A stretch of DNA of 64,000 nucleotides, taken from Niastella sp. OAS944 (lineage in GTDB: Bacteria > Bacteroidota > Bacteroidia > Chitinophagales > Chitinophagaceae). Made by a program: the position numbers and the translations under genes. How positions within the stretch are numbered: position 1 is the stretch's first letter; each line of letters starts with the position of its first letter. Shown piece after piece: positions 17,595 through 27,241 of this stretch. Location of the stretch: assembly GCA_024809215.1 (NCBI GenBank), contig JANUBW010000002.1, forward strand, positions 868,001 through 932,000. The letters run 5' to 3'. The notes beneath the pieces are model-generated. The model was given only the letters and a program-made list of their open reading frames with translations, ran no database searches and was not told the origin of the DNA.

Positions 17595-19322
17595 TTAATA
17601 CCCGGGGTTCTGAATTAAATAGCCCTTATTGATCTCCGTTTGTGGAAAGGGGTTCAGGTATTGTTTAGGCGACCATACCGCTGTATAGATCACTTTATCG
17701 GTGTAATTGGTATTACCGGTGAGCTTTACACCACCACCGTTGTTAAAGGCCATTGAGCGAATGGGGCCGCCAATTATACCGCTACCAATGTTGGACAGCT
17801 TCCAGTGTTTTATATCGTGTAACCGGTAATTCTCATCAAAGAACTCAATTGCCCATTCACGTTGTATAATGGCGCGTAGTTTAGTTTGATCTGTTTCAGT
17901 TACCGCAGGCAGCCCAGCACGTTGGTGTATTTTATTAAGGCGGTCGAGCGCTTTTGTCGTTTGCCCGGTTTCGTTCCAGGCCTCAGCAGCGCTTAGGTAA
18001 GCTGCGGCCAGGCGAAAAATGGGAAACTCAAACCAGGCACGGCCGCCGGCCTTGGCATAAAATTTAACTACACGCGCACAACCAAAACCGGGGCCATTGC
18101 CAAATGTGCTGGCATTTTTCCAGTTGGCATCACCCGGATTGTTCCAGGCATCCATTTCCCAGGGTTGAAAAGTTGAACGGAACCGCGCTTCCATTTGGTT
18201 CATTCTTGTTGTATAATCGCTAAACGTTGCTGTGGTACTTACACCCGGCCAGGTTTGGTTGGTACCGTCTGTTTTATAATAGTTCTCAAGCTGGTTGGTA
18301 GTAAGCACATTCCCCTGCGCTTCCCATACCCGGCAATTATAAAAAGCGTTCATTGGTAAATTGTTCCAGTTACCGCCGTCGAACAACACATCGTTCTTGA
18401 ACTTAAAGGCCAGCAACACTTCGGCGTTGGAGGGTACAGAGGTGGCGGTTGAATAATCATCGAGTGGGTTCCCGGTATTGATGATGTATGCACCGCCACC
18501 TGCTTCGGCTTCTGTAATAACAGCTTCCGCAGCATTTGCGGCTGTTGTCCACCGGTTAGCATTTGCACTGCCTAAACATATCAGGTTATTTGTTTCACCC
18601 ATATCGAGGTATGGGGTTGCTGTATTAAAGAGCGGACGGGCCGCATGTAACAATGCTTTTGAACGTATTGCCAATGCAGCCGCTTTTGTCATTCTACCAG
18701 TCCAGTTATCGGGCCATTTAGATGGTAATACGGCCGCAGCCGCATCGCACCATGATACAATGGAATCCAGTACCTGTTGTAATGGACTGCGTGGTATAGC
18801 CAACGAGTCAGAGGCTTTTAAACTGCTGTTCACAATGGGCACGCCCCCGTACATGATAAACATTTGTTCATAGCGGTATGCTATCAACGCCATCATTTCG
18901 GCCTTTACAACAGCCTTGTCACCTTCCGGCATATCTGTTACTTTATCGATGTTCTCCTTTACCAGGTATGCCTGGCGAATGGGCGGAAAATTGTTTGCAT
19001 ACCCATCCATATCTTCATTTGTGGCGGCGGCGCTCATACCATTCAGTACAATGTCTTTTGCCATCGTCCACGAAAAACCGTAGTTCATACCGCCCGACAG
19101 GTTTTCCTGTAACATGGCGTTCCACCAGTTCTTCCATGGCAAACCCTGTCCCAGTATGTTACGGTATGCATTGGCAATGGCGCCTTGTGCTTTTACTGTA
19201 GTTGTAAAAACGGAATCAACAGTAGTAGCGCTTGATACCGGCATTTGTAAGAACTCTTTTTTACAGGCGCCTATGGCCATTGCTATCAGCGGTATTGTTA
19301 GTAGTATCGATCTATATCGCAT
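17595..19322 (-). CDS. SusD/RagB-like outer-membrane lipoprotein (first pair)
   Basis: 575 residues with lipobox AIGACKKEF. C-terminal SusD signatures are REWAIEFFDENYRLHDIKHWK and a final LNPFPQTEINKGY. It is a surface glycan-binding partner of the upstream SusC, whose stop is 18 bases before its start. It is strongly diverged from the second SusD in this locus. Confidence 0.94.
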   Translation of the reverse strand: MRYRSILLTIPLIAMAIGACKKEFLQMPVSSATTVDSVFTTTVKAQGAIANAYRNILGQGLPWKNWWNAMLQENLSGGMNYGFSWTMAKDIVLNGMSAAATNEDMDGYANNFPPIRQAYLVKENIDKVTDMPEGDKAVVKAEMMALIAYRYEQMFIMYGGVPIVNSSLKASDSLAIPRSPLQQVLDSIVSWCDAAAAVLPSKWPDNWTGRMTKAAALAIRSKALLHAARPLFNTATPYLDMGETNNLICLGSANANRWTTAANAAEAVITEAEAGGGAYIINTGNPLDDYSTATSVPSNAEVLLAFKFKNDVLFDGGNWNNLPMNAFYNCRVWEAQGNVLTTNQLENYYKTDGTNQTWPGVSTTATFSDYTTRMNQMEARFRSTFQPWEMDAWNNPGDANWKNASTFGNGPGFGCARVVKFYAKAGGRAWFEFPIFRLAAAYLSAAEAWNETGQTTKALDRLNKIHQRAGLPAVTETDQTKLRAIIQREWAIEFFDENYRLHDIKHWKLSNIGSGIIGGPIRSMAFNNGGGVKLTGNTNYTDKVIYTAVWSPKQYLNPFPQTEINKGYLIQNPGY

Positions 19323-19340
19323 GGCAGTTCGTTTGGTTTG

Positions 19341-22300
19341 TTAGAATTGAATGTTCAGTCCCACGTTGAAAGTGCGTATGAGTGGATACAGGTAACCCAT
19401 ATTGTTCTTACCTACATCGGCCTGTTCGGGATCTATTCCATCAAGCACTTCATCATCCCAGGTAAGTAAATTATTCCCGTTCATATATAAGCGGATTCCC
19501 TTTATATTGGTGCGTTTCAACAAGGACGATTGCTGTTGAAAAGTGTAACCCAGCTCCAGGTTCTTTAAGCGTTTAAAGTCATTGTTCTTTAACCAGAATG
19601 TACTTAACGGGTTATTGTTTGCCTGGCCGCCGCTGAATGAAATGGCGGGGTAACTGATCTTCTCACCATTGGCAAATTTCTCGGCCGTCCAGCGGCCATC
19701 GTATGCATATTGCAACACCTCGCCTACGTTCTTGGCAAATGGTGAGCTAAGAATATAACCAGATTGTGGAAAAGAACCTTTTGCTGTTCCAATGAACAGG
19801 GCTGAAATATCGAACCCTTTATAAGAGAAGCCTACGCTTAGGTTATAAGCTACCTGTGGCAGGTTGCTGTAACCAATAGGCACGAGGTCTTTTTCATCGA
19901 TGATGCCATCACCGGTTACATCGCGGTATTTAAGATCGCCGAGGCGGGCATTGGCGCTATATTTATTAAATGGCCGGTTGTTCAATTCGCGCTGGGTATT
20001 ATAAAATCCGTCGGCTATTAAACCTTTATACTGCCCAATTGAAAAACCGGTTACGTTCATCCAGGGATAAGGGAATGGCGCTTCTGCCTGGTACTCAATT
20101 TTATTACGGGCAAATGAATAATTTCCTTTTATGAAATAGGTCACCTTGCCAATTTCATCGTTCCAGCCGGCTTCTATTTCAAAACCTTTATTGCTTACGC
20201 GGCCCAGGTTCAATGGCGGAGTTTTGTCGCGTATAACACCAAAATTCGCAGGCACTACGCCTGAAGTTACCAAAATGTTATTCCGTTTTTCCTGGAACAA
20301 CGACCCTGTTACCGAGAGTTTATTATTGATAAATTTCAGCTCGGCCGAAAGGTTTGTTTTCCGCGCCCGCTCCCAGGTAACATCTGGGTTACCCAATGTA
20401 GATTCTTCTGCACCGGCAAAAAATGGATTACTTGTTGATCCATTGCTGTTGCCAAACCAGTAACCACCTGAATTCGTTGACCAGGTATTGGGCAAATACA
20501 AATAACGCCTGCTGCCTATTTGGTCATTCCCTACCTCACCATACGAGCCCCTGAACTTTACCCAGGTAAGCCATTTATTGTTTGGAAAGAATTTTTCGTT
20601 CGATAAGATCCAGCCGGCCGACACCGCAGGGAAATAACCAAAGCGTTGTTCGGGGGCGAAGTTCTCGGTACCATTAATACCCATATTAAATTCAACCAGA
20701 TACCGCTCATTATAATTATAGGTGGCACGCCCCACCAAACCCATTAAACCCGAGGGGGTATTATACGCCTGTGCATTACCGGCGCCATTAGCAGCTGTAT
20801 ACCGTTGTGCATTACCCAGTACGAGGGCCGATACATTATGGCCGCCAAAGCTGCGGTTATAATTAATGGCCGCTTCTATATACAACTTACGCCATGAACT
20901 ATTACCCACGTTATCTGAAGTGCTTGAAGGCGTCACCTGCCCGCCGATGAATATTATATTACCGGGATTCTTTGGATCGCGCATGGCGCTGTATTGCGGT
21001 ATAGGGTTTGTTTGTGAATAGCCTTTTGTATAGCTGTCGTCATAGGCCACGGTCACATGCGATTCTAACCCATGCGTTAAATAACCCATGGTATGCCGCA
21101 AGGTTACTACACTGTTGAGCGTAGTGGTATACATGGTGCGCATACCAGAGGTTAACAGTTGCGCCAGTGGCGTATAACCCGTTCCACCTTTCAAGCCTAA
21201 CGGGTTGGTAGGGTCGCCGCCTAAACCAATAAAACCGGTTACCAGTTTGCCATCTACAATACCCGGGCCGGTAAAAGGACTATTCTCTAAAATGTTTTGA
21301 ATAATTGCCTGGTACCTGTTGGCAAAATCGCTCGTTGTGGTGCCTGCACCCGGCGCCTTACCTATACTCGACTGGCCACCCAGGTTAACACTTAACTGAA
21401 AATTCTTTGCAACATCTATATCGAAGTTGGAGCGGAAATTATAACGCTTGTAACGGGGATTGTTGTTAGCGCCGCCATAATCGGTGTTTGATAAAATACC
21501 ATCCTGTTGAAAATAGCCCAACGAGGTAAAGTATTTCACCCTGTCGGTACCGCCTGATACATTGAGATTGTATTGTTGTTGCCGGCCTACGCCACCAAAC
21601 TGTTCTTTATAATAATTATGACTGGTATAATATAAGGCCGGACTATTCTTCAGGGCTTCCTTTTGGTCGGCAGAAAGAGTGCCCATAGCATCTACTTCTG
21701 CCGGCGTATAGTCGCGGTTGTTTTGGAACTTCCATATTTCATCATCGGAGAAAAGAATATTATCGTAACTGCGGTCACCGGCGGCCTGTGCATTGCGAAT
21801 GGCTTCGTTACGCAGCAAGGCAAACTGGTACGAGTTCAGGGTTTGAAATAAAGCAGCGGCTTTGGTAAAACCCTGGTTGGCCGAAAAACTGAACTGGGGT
21901 TTATTGGTACGCCCTCTTTTTGTGGTAACGATAATTACGCCATTTGCGCCACGAATACCATATACCGCTGTAGCCGATGCATCTTTTAATACACTTATGC
22001 TTTCAATTTCATTGGCATCCATAGCGTTCAGTATCAGGAACGGCTGCTCGGCCGGTTGTTGAATACCATCTATTACAATCAGCGGGTCCTGACCATTTAG
22101 TGTGGCAATACCCCTGATGCGAATGGTGGTGTTGTTCAAACCCGGCTCACCGGTAGCCTGCACGCCGCTGATGCCGGCCGTGCGGCCAATAAGCATATTT
22201 GAGATATTCGCTACCGGCGTTTGAATAAGGTCCTTGCCCGAAATAACCCCAACGGCGCCGGTAACGGTTGGCGATTTTTGTTTACCATAACCCACAATCA

Positions 22301-22646
22301 CCACATCGCCCATTTGCTGGTAATTGGGATTTTCATCCAGTTGAATATTCAACAAAGTTGCCGAGCTTACTTTTTGCAACTTGTTGAAATAGCCAACATA
22401 AGTGAATTGTAAAGTAGCACCCGAAGGAACGGTTATTGTAAAGCGCCCCAGGTTGTCGCTTACCGTCGATTGGTTTGAATTTAAGATCGATATGGTGGCT
22501 TTGGGCAACGCCTCACCATTTTTACCGGTAATGGTCCCCTGCACTTTAATAGGGTCCTGCGCCAGGCAAACACCTGAACAACTCAGGAAGCCTGCTAGCA
22601 GAAAAGTAATTAAGCGCCTGAACCGGGAATGTGCATTCATTCTCAT
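19341..22646 (-). CDS. SusC/RagA-like TonB-linked outer-membrane transporter (first pair)
   Basis: About 1101 residues. Signal peptide (ending CLAQ), then a CarboxypepD-regulatory-like domain (VQGTITGKNGEALPKATIS, about 33-115), then the plug with VVIVGYGKQKSPTVTGAV and VIDGIQQP. The large barrel ends TFNVGLNIQF. It imports glycan fragments across the outer membrane using TonB energy. It is the first structural gene of the PUL, behind the HTCS gene. I took the ATG giving MRMNAHSRFRR. Confidence 0.95.
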   Translation of the reverse strand: MRMNAHSRFRRLITFLLAGFLSCSGVCLAQDPIKVQGTITGKNGEALPKATISILNSNQSTVSDNLGRFTITVPSGATLQFTYVGYFNKLQKVSSATLLNIQLDENPNYQQMGDVVIVGYGKQKSPTVTGAVGVISGKDLIQTPVANISNMLIGRTAGISGVQATGEPGLNNTTIRIRGIATLNGQDPLIVIDGIQQPAEQPFLILNAMDANEIESISVLKDASATAVYGIRGANGVIIVTTKRGRTNKPQFSFSANQGFTKAAALFQTLNSYQFALLRNEAIRNAQAAGDRSYDNILFSDDEIWKFQNNRDYTPAEVDAMGTLSADQKEALKNSPALYYTSHNYYKEQFGGVGRQQQYNLNVSGGTDRVKYFTSLGYFQQDGILSNTDYGGANNNPRYKRYNFRSNFDIDVAKNFQLSVNLGGQSSIGKAPGAGTTTSDFANRYQAIIQNILENSPFTGPGIVDGKLVTGFIGLGGDPTNPLGLKGGTGYTPLAQLLTSGMRTMYTTTLNSVVTLRHTMGYLTHGLESHVTVAYDDSYTKGYSQTNPIPQYSAMRDPKNPGNIIFIGGQVTPSSTSDNVGNSSWRKLYIEAAINYNRSFGGHNVSALVLGNAQRYTAANGAGNAQAYNTPSGLMGLVGRATYNYNERYLVEFNMGINGTENFAPEQRFGYFPAVSAGWILSNEKFFPNNKWLTWVKFRGSYGEVGNDQIGSRRYLYLPNTWSTNSGGYWFGNSNGSTSNPFFAGAEESTLGNPDVTWERARKTNLSAELKFINNKLSVTGSLFQEKRNNILVTSGVVPANFGVIRDKTPPLNLGRVSNKGFEIEAGWNDEIGKVTYFIKGNYSFARNKIEYQAEAPFPYPWMNVTGFSIGQYKGLIADGFYNTQRELNNRPFNKYSANARLGDLKYRDVTGDGIIDEKDLVPIGYSNLPQVAYNLSVGFSYKGFDISALFIGTAKGSFPQSGYILSSPFAKNVGEVLQYAYDGRWTAEKFANGEKISYPAISFSGGQANNNPLSTFWLKNNDFKRLKNLELGYTFQQQSSLLKRTNIKGIRLYMNGNNLLTWDDEVLDGIDPEQADVGKNNMGYLYPLIRTFNVGLNIQF

Positions 22647-22770
22647 ATAGCAGTTTTTAATTAGGCTTTCGTTTTGGTTAATACGTTGGATTACAGGCAC
22701 TAAAATATCTGCATTCTACCATGTTATGTAGGGGGGAAATTGTAATAAATGGGGGTGTAATTGGTAAAAA

Positions 22771-22798
22771 GTTCAATGTTCATAGTTCATAGTTCACA
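22771..22798 (+). repeat. Four 7-nt word repeats (GTTCATA type) upstream of SusC
   Basis: GTTCAAT, GTTCATA, GTTCATA, GTTCACA run without indels. A second small heptamer set (AGTCTCG, AGTCTCA) lies at 22855-22879. Both are in the leader region of the PUL operon. Confidence 0.8.
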
Positions 22799-22908
22799 GG
22801 TGAGGGCTACCTGGCGTTCTTTTTTTGGCATTCGCTGTTATTGAGTTATTCAGTTTGGAGTCTCGAGTCTCAAGTTGCCAAGGCTTCGTTGCGCAAAAGT
22901 TTCACCAA

Positions 22909-22939
22909 TAAAAAGGCCTTCCGGTATGCCGAAAGGCCT
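22909..22939 (-). terminator. Intrinsic terminator after the HTCS gene
   Basis: On the minus strand AGGCCTTTCGG, a 4-nt loop and CCGGAAGGCCT pair over 11 bases with one mismatch, followed by TTTTATT. It separates the regulator from the sus genes, implying a separate, inducible PUL promoter. Confidence 0.85.
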
Positions 22940-22950
22940 GTCTGTATTTC

Positions 22951-23003
22951 CTTGTCAACCTGTTAACGTGTCAACTTTTCAACTCCTCGTCAACTTATCA
23001 ACC
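22951..23003 (-). repeat. 8-nt word repeats (GTTGACAA type) overlapping the HTCS stop codon
   Basis: On the minus strand the units run GTTGATAA, GTTGACGAGGA, GTTGAAAA, GTTGACAC, GTTAACAG, GTTGACAA. The TGA stop of the HTCS lies inside the first unit. The distal end (GTTGACAAGG plus AAAT) closely matches the block at the end of the DUF2520 gene. Confidence 0.8.
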
Positions 23004-26000
23004 CTCCCTTTTTACATGAAATTGATTGTTAAATGAATTCCGGTACTTCTTGATGTACTCCGAAGGATTCATGCCAAAAAGTTTATTGAATTGGGTCCTG
23101 AAGTATTTGATATCGCTGATGCCCACTTCAAAGGCGGCCTGGTTCACATTGCATTCCCCTTTTAACATCAACTCCGCCGCTTTCCGCAGCCTTATAAAAC
23201 GAATAAAATTCGTGATCGACTGGCCACTGAGCAGCCTGATCTTTTTATACAGGTTCGAATGGCTCATACCCATTTCCTTTACCAGCACTTTTATGGTGAA
23301 CTTTTCGTCGGTAAGATGCCGCTCAACAATGGCGATACAATTTTGGAGGAACTCCCGGTACTCGGCACTCACCTTTAAACTGTTTTGCTTTAAGGTGATC
23401 TCATTAAAGAAATAATTCCGCAACTCACTACGCGTTTTGAAAATATTCTCCACTTTGGCCAGCAGCAGGTCTTTATCGAACGGTTTGGTAATATACAGGT
23501 CGGCGCCTTCTTCTATACTTTGCAATTCAGTCTCCGGGCCGCGAGAGGCAGTAAGCAGCACCACGGGAATATGGTTCAGAGCAGCGTCCTTCTTTATTTT
23601 CCGGCACAGTTCTATGCCATCCATACCGTCCATACGAATATCGCTAATTACCAGGTCGGGGAATTTCGTTTGAACCATGGTCAATGCTTCCTGCCCGTTC
23701 TCCGCCTCCATAACATCATATTTGTCTTTCAGCATCTGCTGTAGATATTGTCTTATGGCTTTGTCATCATCAGCGATCAGCACACTGGCCCGGTCGGTAA
23801 CCGATACTTCGGGTTTGTTTTCTGTAATGTCATTGGTTTGTAGCTCCTCGGCTGGTTCCGCCAGCAATTCTTCCAGTATCACCGGTTCTTTTTGCGCTTC
23901 GTCTAAAATAGTTTCATTGGCGAGGTGCACTTTTCCTTTTTGCAAAATAATACTGAAAGTGGTGCCAGCGCCTTCTGTAGTTTGAAAACTAACGAAGCCT
24001 TTATGTGCCTCTATAAAATGACGCACCAGGTATAACCCAATGCCAAAACCCGGTTTCAATGGGGCGCGGGAAGAAGGGGCCTGGTAGAACTTTTCAAACA
24101 GGCGGGCCGTTGCCTCTTCAGGAATGCCGCAACCCGTATCCTGCACCTGCAATTCAACGGTATTGTCAAGTTCCTTAACGGTAAAATTTATAGTGCCGCC
24201 CGGTGGGGTAAACTTTATAGCGTTTGAAATTAGATTATACAGCACGATCTCCATCTTCTCCCGGTCAACATACAACTCAATGTTGGCATTGTCGCAATTG
24301 AAAACATAATTCAGGTGGTTCAAGCGCGCCTGTTGCACAAAACATAAATACACTTCATTACACAGATTATAAAAGTTATGTTTGGCAAAGGTCATTTTAT
24401 CGGCTTCCACATCGGCTTTTCTAAAGATCAGTAACTGATCAACCAGGCTTAGCAGGCGCCGCGCATTCCGGTAAACGATACCCAGGTCTTTTTCGGTGTT
24501 AGTGCTCTCCTGTTTGCGCATCAGGTCCTTAATGGGGTTTATGATAAGCGTTAACGGCGTGCGAAACTCATGCGAAATATTGGTAAAAAAAGAATGGCGT
24601 TTATCATTGATCTCTTTTTCCTTTTCGGCATTCAGGTGCGCCAGTTTTATCTCATACTCCAGATTTCTTTGCCTGGCTTTATATTGGTAGTAAACATAAA
24701 TGAGCGACGATGCTATTATAAAATATAATGCATAAGCCCACCAGGTACGATACCAGGGTGGCAGCACAATTATTTTTAAAGTAGCTTCCTGCGTATTCCA
24801 AATACCTTCTGCATTGGTTGACTTTACCCGTAACCAGTAAGTGCCTTCGCTGATATTATTATAATTGATCGTGCGCACGTTACCGGGATAGTTCCAATCT
24901 TTATCCCACCCCTGCAAAAAATACGCGTAATTCACTTTTTCGGGTGAAGAATATTCCAATGCAGTAAAATGAAAAGAAAGGATGGCTTCATTATAAGGTA
25001 TCCGTAATTGATTGATGTAGTTGCTGCCGGCCCATACAAAACGGGGCACTTCTGCCAGCGGTTTGTTGTTCACCCAAATAGCAGAGAATAATAGCGCTGG
25101 CATAAAGCTCCGCGTTATCACCTGTTGTGGGTTGAACACGTTAATGCCATTGATGCCGCCGAATACCAATTCACCCGATTGCAGTCGCAATGCAGCGTTA
25201 TAACTGAACTGATTGCTTTGTAATCCATCGCTTTGATAAAAATTCCGGAACTGCTTTTTCACCGGGTTGAACCTGGATACCCCGTTAAATGTGCTTATCC
25301 ATAAGTGTCCATCGCTGTCTTCAAGTATATTCAGCACCGAATTATTGGTGAGGCCATCGGCAGTTGAGTACCTGATAGCTACATTCCCTTTTTTACGATC
25401 GAACAGCAACAGACCGCCGCCCTCGGTACCTACCCACAGGTTATGATGGCTGTCTTCAAAGATGGCCCGCACCGGTTTGCCTGTTTCATAATAAATATGT
25501 TGCTTCTTTTGCTTGTCGAGCTGTATCAACTGGTGGGAGTTGCCTACCCATAATGCGCCGGTATGGTCTTCTGTAATTGCAATGAGATCGTTCAGTTTTG
25601 AATCAAATTGTTCAAAGCGGTTTTGCGAACGGTTTAGGCGGTATAATTTTCCGTTACCAAATGTGGTTGCCCAAAAGTTCTTATCGCGGTCTTCGTATAA
25701 CAGGCAAACATTTTTATTTTCCTCGCCTTTTTCGTTGGTGCATTTATAATGATCAAACGAACCGGTAACACTATTGAAGCGATTGATACCGGCGCCAAAA
25801 CTTGCGATCCAGATATTACCAAGATGGTCCTGCCTTATACTGCTGACTGAGTTACTACTTAACGAGCGCGCATTGTTTACCTGGTGGCAATAGTTGGTGA
25901 ACCGGTTATCCTGTCTGTTCCAAATGCTTAGCCCCCCGCCATCGGTACCAATCCACAGATCGCCGTTTTTGTCTTCATAAAACGAAGACACAAAGTTGTT

Positions 26001-27083
26001 AATAAGACTGTTCCTGTCGAACGGATTATGCGTAATTGTCAGAAAACGGCTTTTGTGCGCGTCAAGCACATCAATTCCGCCTTTAAGCGTTCCCATCCAT
26101 ACCCGGCTTTCTTTATCAACCAATACACTATATACCGATTCACTCGATAGCTGGTCCTTGCTTTCACCCGGCAACAAATAATTAAAATTGCCGGTAAGTT
26201 TATTCAGCACGTTTACGCCCCCACCCTGTGTTCCTATCCATAAATTATTATGAGTATCGCTGCAAAGGCTCACGGCTTTGTTTGTACTAAGCTCACCGGC
26301 CGCTTCTTTATAATGTTTAACTATTTGGTTGGCAGCAATATTATATTGGTACAATCCTTCGTCGGTGCCCAGCCAAATACTGCCTGCATCATCCACTTCC
26401 ATGGTAATTATAGAGCGTAATGAATCATTGACCGGTTGAATAGCCTTCCGGCTCTCGCTATAAAAACACAAGCCCAGGTTCTCAATAAACAGCCATACTT
26501 TTCCGGGTTTGTCTACGTAAACGGCCTGTACATTATACCAATAGGTTTCTTTTCCTGTTATGCGCACTGGCAGTTGCACCGCAGCGTCTTTATCGTGCTC
26601 TTTTAAAAACAATCCCCAACCATTGGTACCCATATATACATTTGCGGTAGCGTCTGATTTAATGGTATTGATGCTACAGGTGATCTTTTCGCGTTGGGTG
26701 CGGGCATAGTTAGGATGAAAGTATACCGGCGAAAATCGATCGAAGATGCGATTGTACACGGCTACGCCCTGCCCCGTGCCAACCCATATATTGTTATTCC
26801 GGTCTTCGTGAATAGTATAAATATAGTTATGCGGAATGGAACCAGTATCGTTGATCTTATTGCGGAATACCCTAAACCCATAGCCATCATAGCTGTTCAA
26901 CCCGTCGTAGGTGCCAAACCACATAAGGCCATTATGATCCTGGTAAATACATTGTACTGAGTTGTTCGATAACCCCTGTTGAATACCTAAATGAGAAATT
27001 ACGGCGCCATTATACGCCCAGCCTTTACAGGAAAAGAATAGTTGAAGTATAGCAAATAGTATATATCTGCAATAGATATTCAT
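22998..27083 (-). CDS. Hybrid two-component system regulator (HTCS) of the PUL
   Basis: 1361 residues combining a whole phosphorelay in one inner-membrane protein. After a signal/anchor come about 14 Reg_prop beta-propeller repeats (recurring W-x-G-T/S-x-x-G-L, e.g. GLMWFGTYDGL), a Y_Y_Y domain, one transmembrane helix (~785-805), HisKA with SHEFRTPLTLI (His838), HATPase_c (NLISNAIKF, GCGIPEEATARLFEKF), a receiver with Asp1148 in ISDIRMDG, and a C-terminal AraC HTH (~1255-1361). Periplasmic binding of a glycan fragment is expected to activate the adjacent sus operon. The stop codon sits in an octamer repeat. Confidence 0.95.
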   Translation of the reverse strand: MNIYCRYILFAILQLFFSCKGWAYNGAVISHLGIQQGLSNNSVQCIYQDHNGLMWFGTYDGLNSYDGYGFRVFRNKINDTGSIPHNYIYTIHEDRNNNIWVGTGQGVAVYNRIFDRFSPVYFHPNYARTQREKITCSINTIKSDATANVYMGTNGWGLFLKEHDKDAAVQLPVRITGKETYWYNVQAVYVDKPGKVWLFIENLGLCFYSESRKAIQPVNDSLRSIITMEVDDAGSIWLGTDEGLYQYNIAANQIVKHYKEAAGELSTNKAVSLCSDTHNNLWIGTQGGGVNVLNKLTGNFNYLLPGESKDQLSSESVYSVLVDKESRVWMGTLKGGIDVLDAHKSRFLTITHNPFDRNSLINNFVSSFYEDKNGDLWIGTDGGGLSIWNRQDNRFTNYCHQVNNARSLSSNSVSSIRQDHLGNIWIASFGAGINRFNSVTGSFDHYKCTNEKGEENKNVCLLYEDRDKNFWATTFGNGKLYRLNRSQNRFEQFDSKLNDLIAITEDHTGALWVGNSHQLIQLDKQKKQHIYYETGKPVRAIFEDSHHNLWVGTEGGGLLLFDRKKGNVAIRYSTADGLTNNSVLNILEDSDGHLWISTFNGVSRFNPVKKQFRNFYQSDGLQSNQFSYNAALRLQSGELVFGGINGINVFNPQQVITRSFMPALLFSAIWVNNKPLAEVPRFVWAGSNYINQLRIPYNEAILSFHFTALEYSSPEKVNYAYFLQGWDKDWNYPGNVRTINYNNISEGTYWLRVKSTNAEGIWNTQEATLKIIVLPPWYRTWWAYALYFIIASSLIYVYYQYKARQRNLEYEIKLAHLNAEKEKEINDKRHSFFTNISHEFRTPLTLIINPIKDLMRKQESTNTEKDLGIVYRNARRLLSLVDQLLIFRKADVEADKMTFAKHNFYNLCNEVYLCFVQQARLNHLNYVFNCDNANIELYVDREKMEIVLYNLISNAIKFTPPGGTINFTVKELDNTVELQVQDTGCGIPEEATARLFEKFYQAPSSRAPLKPGFGIGLYLVRHFIEAHKGFVSFQTTEGAGTTFSIILQKGKVHLANETILDEAQKEPVILEELLAEPAEELQTNDITENKPEVSVTDRASVLIADDDKAIRQYLQQMLKDKYDVMEAENGQEALTMVQTKFPDLVISDIRMDGMDGIELCRKIKKDAALNHIPVVLLTASRGPETELQSIEEGADLYITKPFDKDLLLAKVENIFKTRSELRNYFFNEITLKQNSLKVSAEYREFLQNCIAIVERHLTDEKFTIKVLVKEMGMSHSNLYKKIRLLSGQSITNFIRFIRLRKAAELMLKGECNVNQAAFEVGISDIKYFRTQFNKLFGMNPSEYIKKYRNSFNNQFHVKREG

Positions 27084-27145
27084 AAGCGTTTTGGTTACAA
27101 TCGTTACGGCTACTTACCTGTGAATTGTAAATCTAACAATTTTTA

Positions 27146-27188
27146 ATCATAGGTGTGTCACCGTTTTAAAGTATGCTACACCTATGAT
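27146..27188. promoter_or_regulatory. Perfect 11-bp spaced dyad in the HTCS / histidine-kinase divergent promoter region
   Basis: ATCATAGGTGT (27146-27156) and ACACCTATGAT (27178-27188) are exact inverted copies 21 bases apart. They lie in the 158-base region between the divergent HTCS and the TPR histidine kinase genes. Arm-to-arm centre spacing is 32 bases, about three helical turns. This suits a dimeric regulator on one DNA face, or an RNA hairpin. Confidence 0.6.
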
Positions 27189-27241
27189 ATAAAAACAAAA
27201 TATCATCTGATAATCTCAAAATCTCTTACTATTTTTATTTA

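Larger units (their letters stand above)
22647..22997. other. HTCS-SusC intergenic region: repeats and terminator, no gene
   Basis: This 351-base gap holds, in minus-strand order from the HTCS stop: an octamer-repeat block, an intrinsic terminator, an AGTCTCG-AGTCTCA heptamer doublet (22855-22879), a four-unit GTTCATA block (22771-22798), then a stretch that must contain the PUL promoter. I could not identify a convincing -33/-7 pair. No ORF stands out. Confidence 0.7.
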
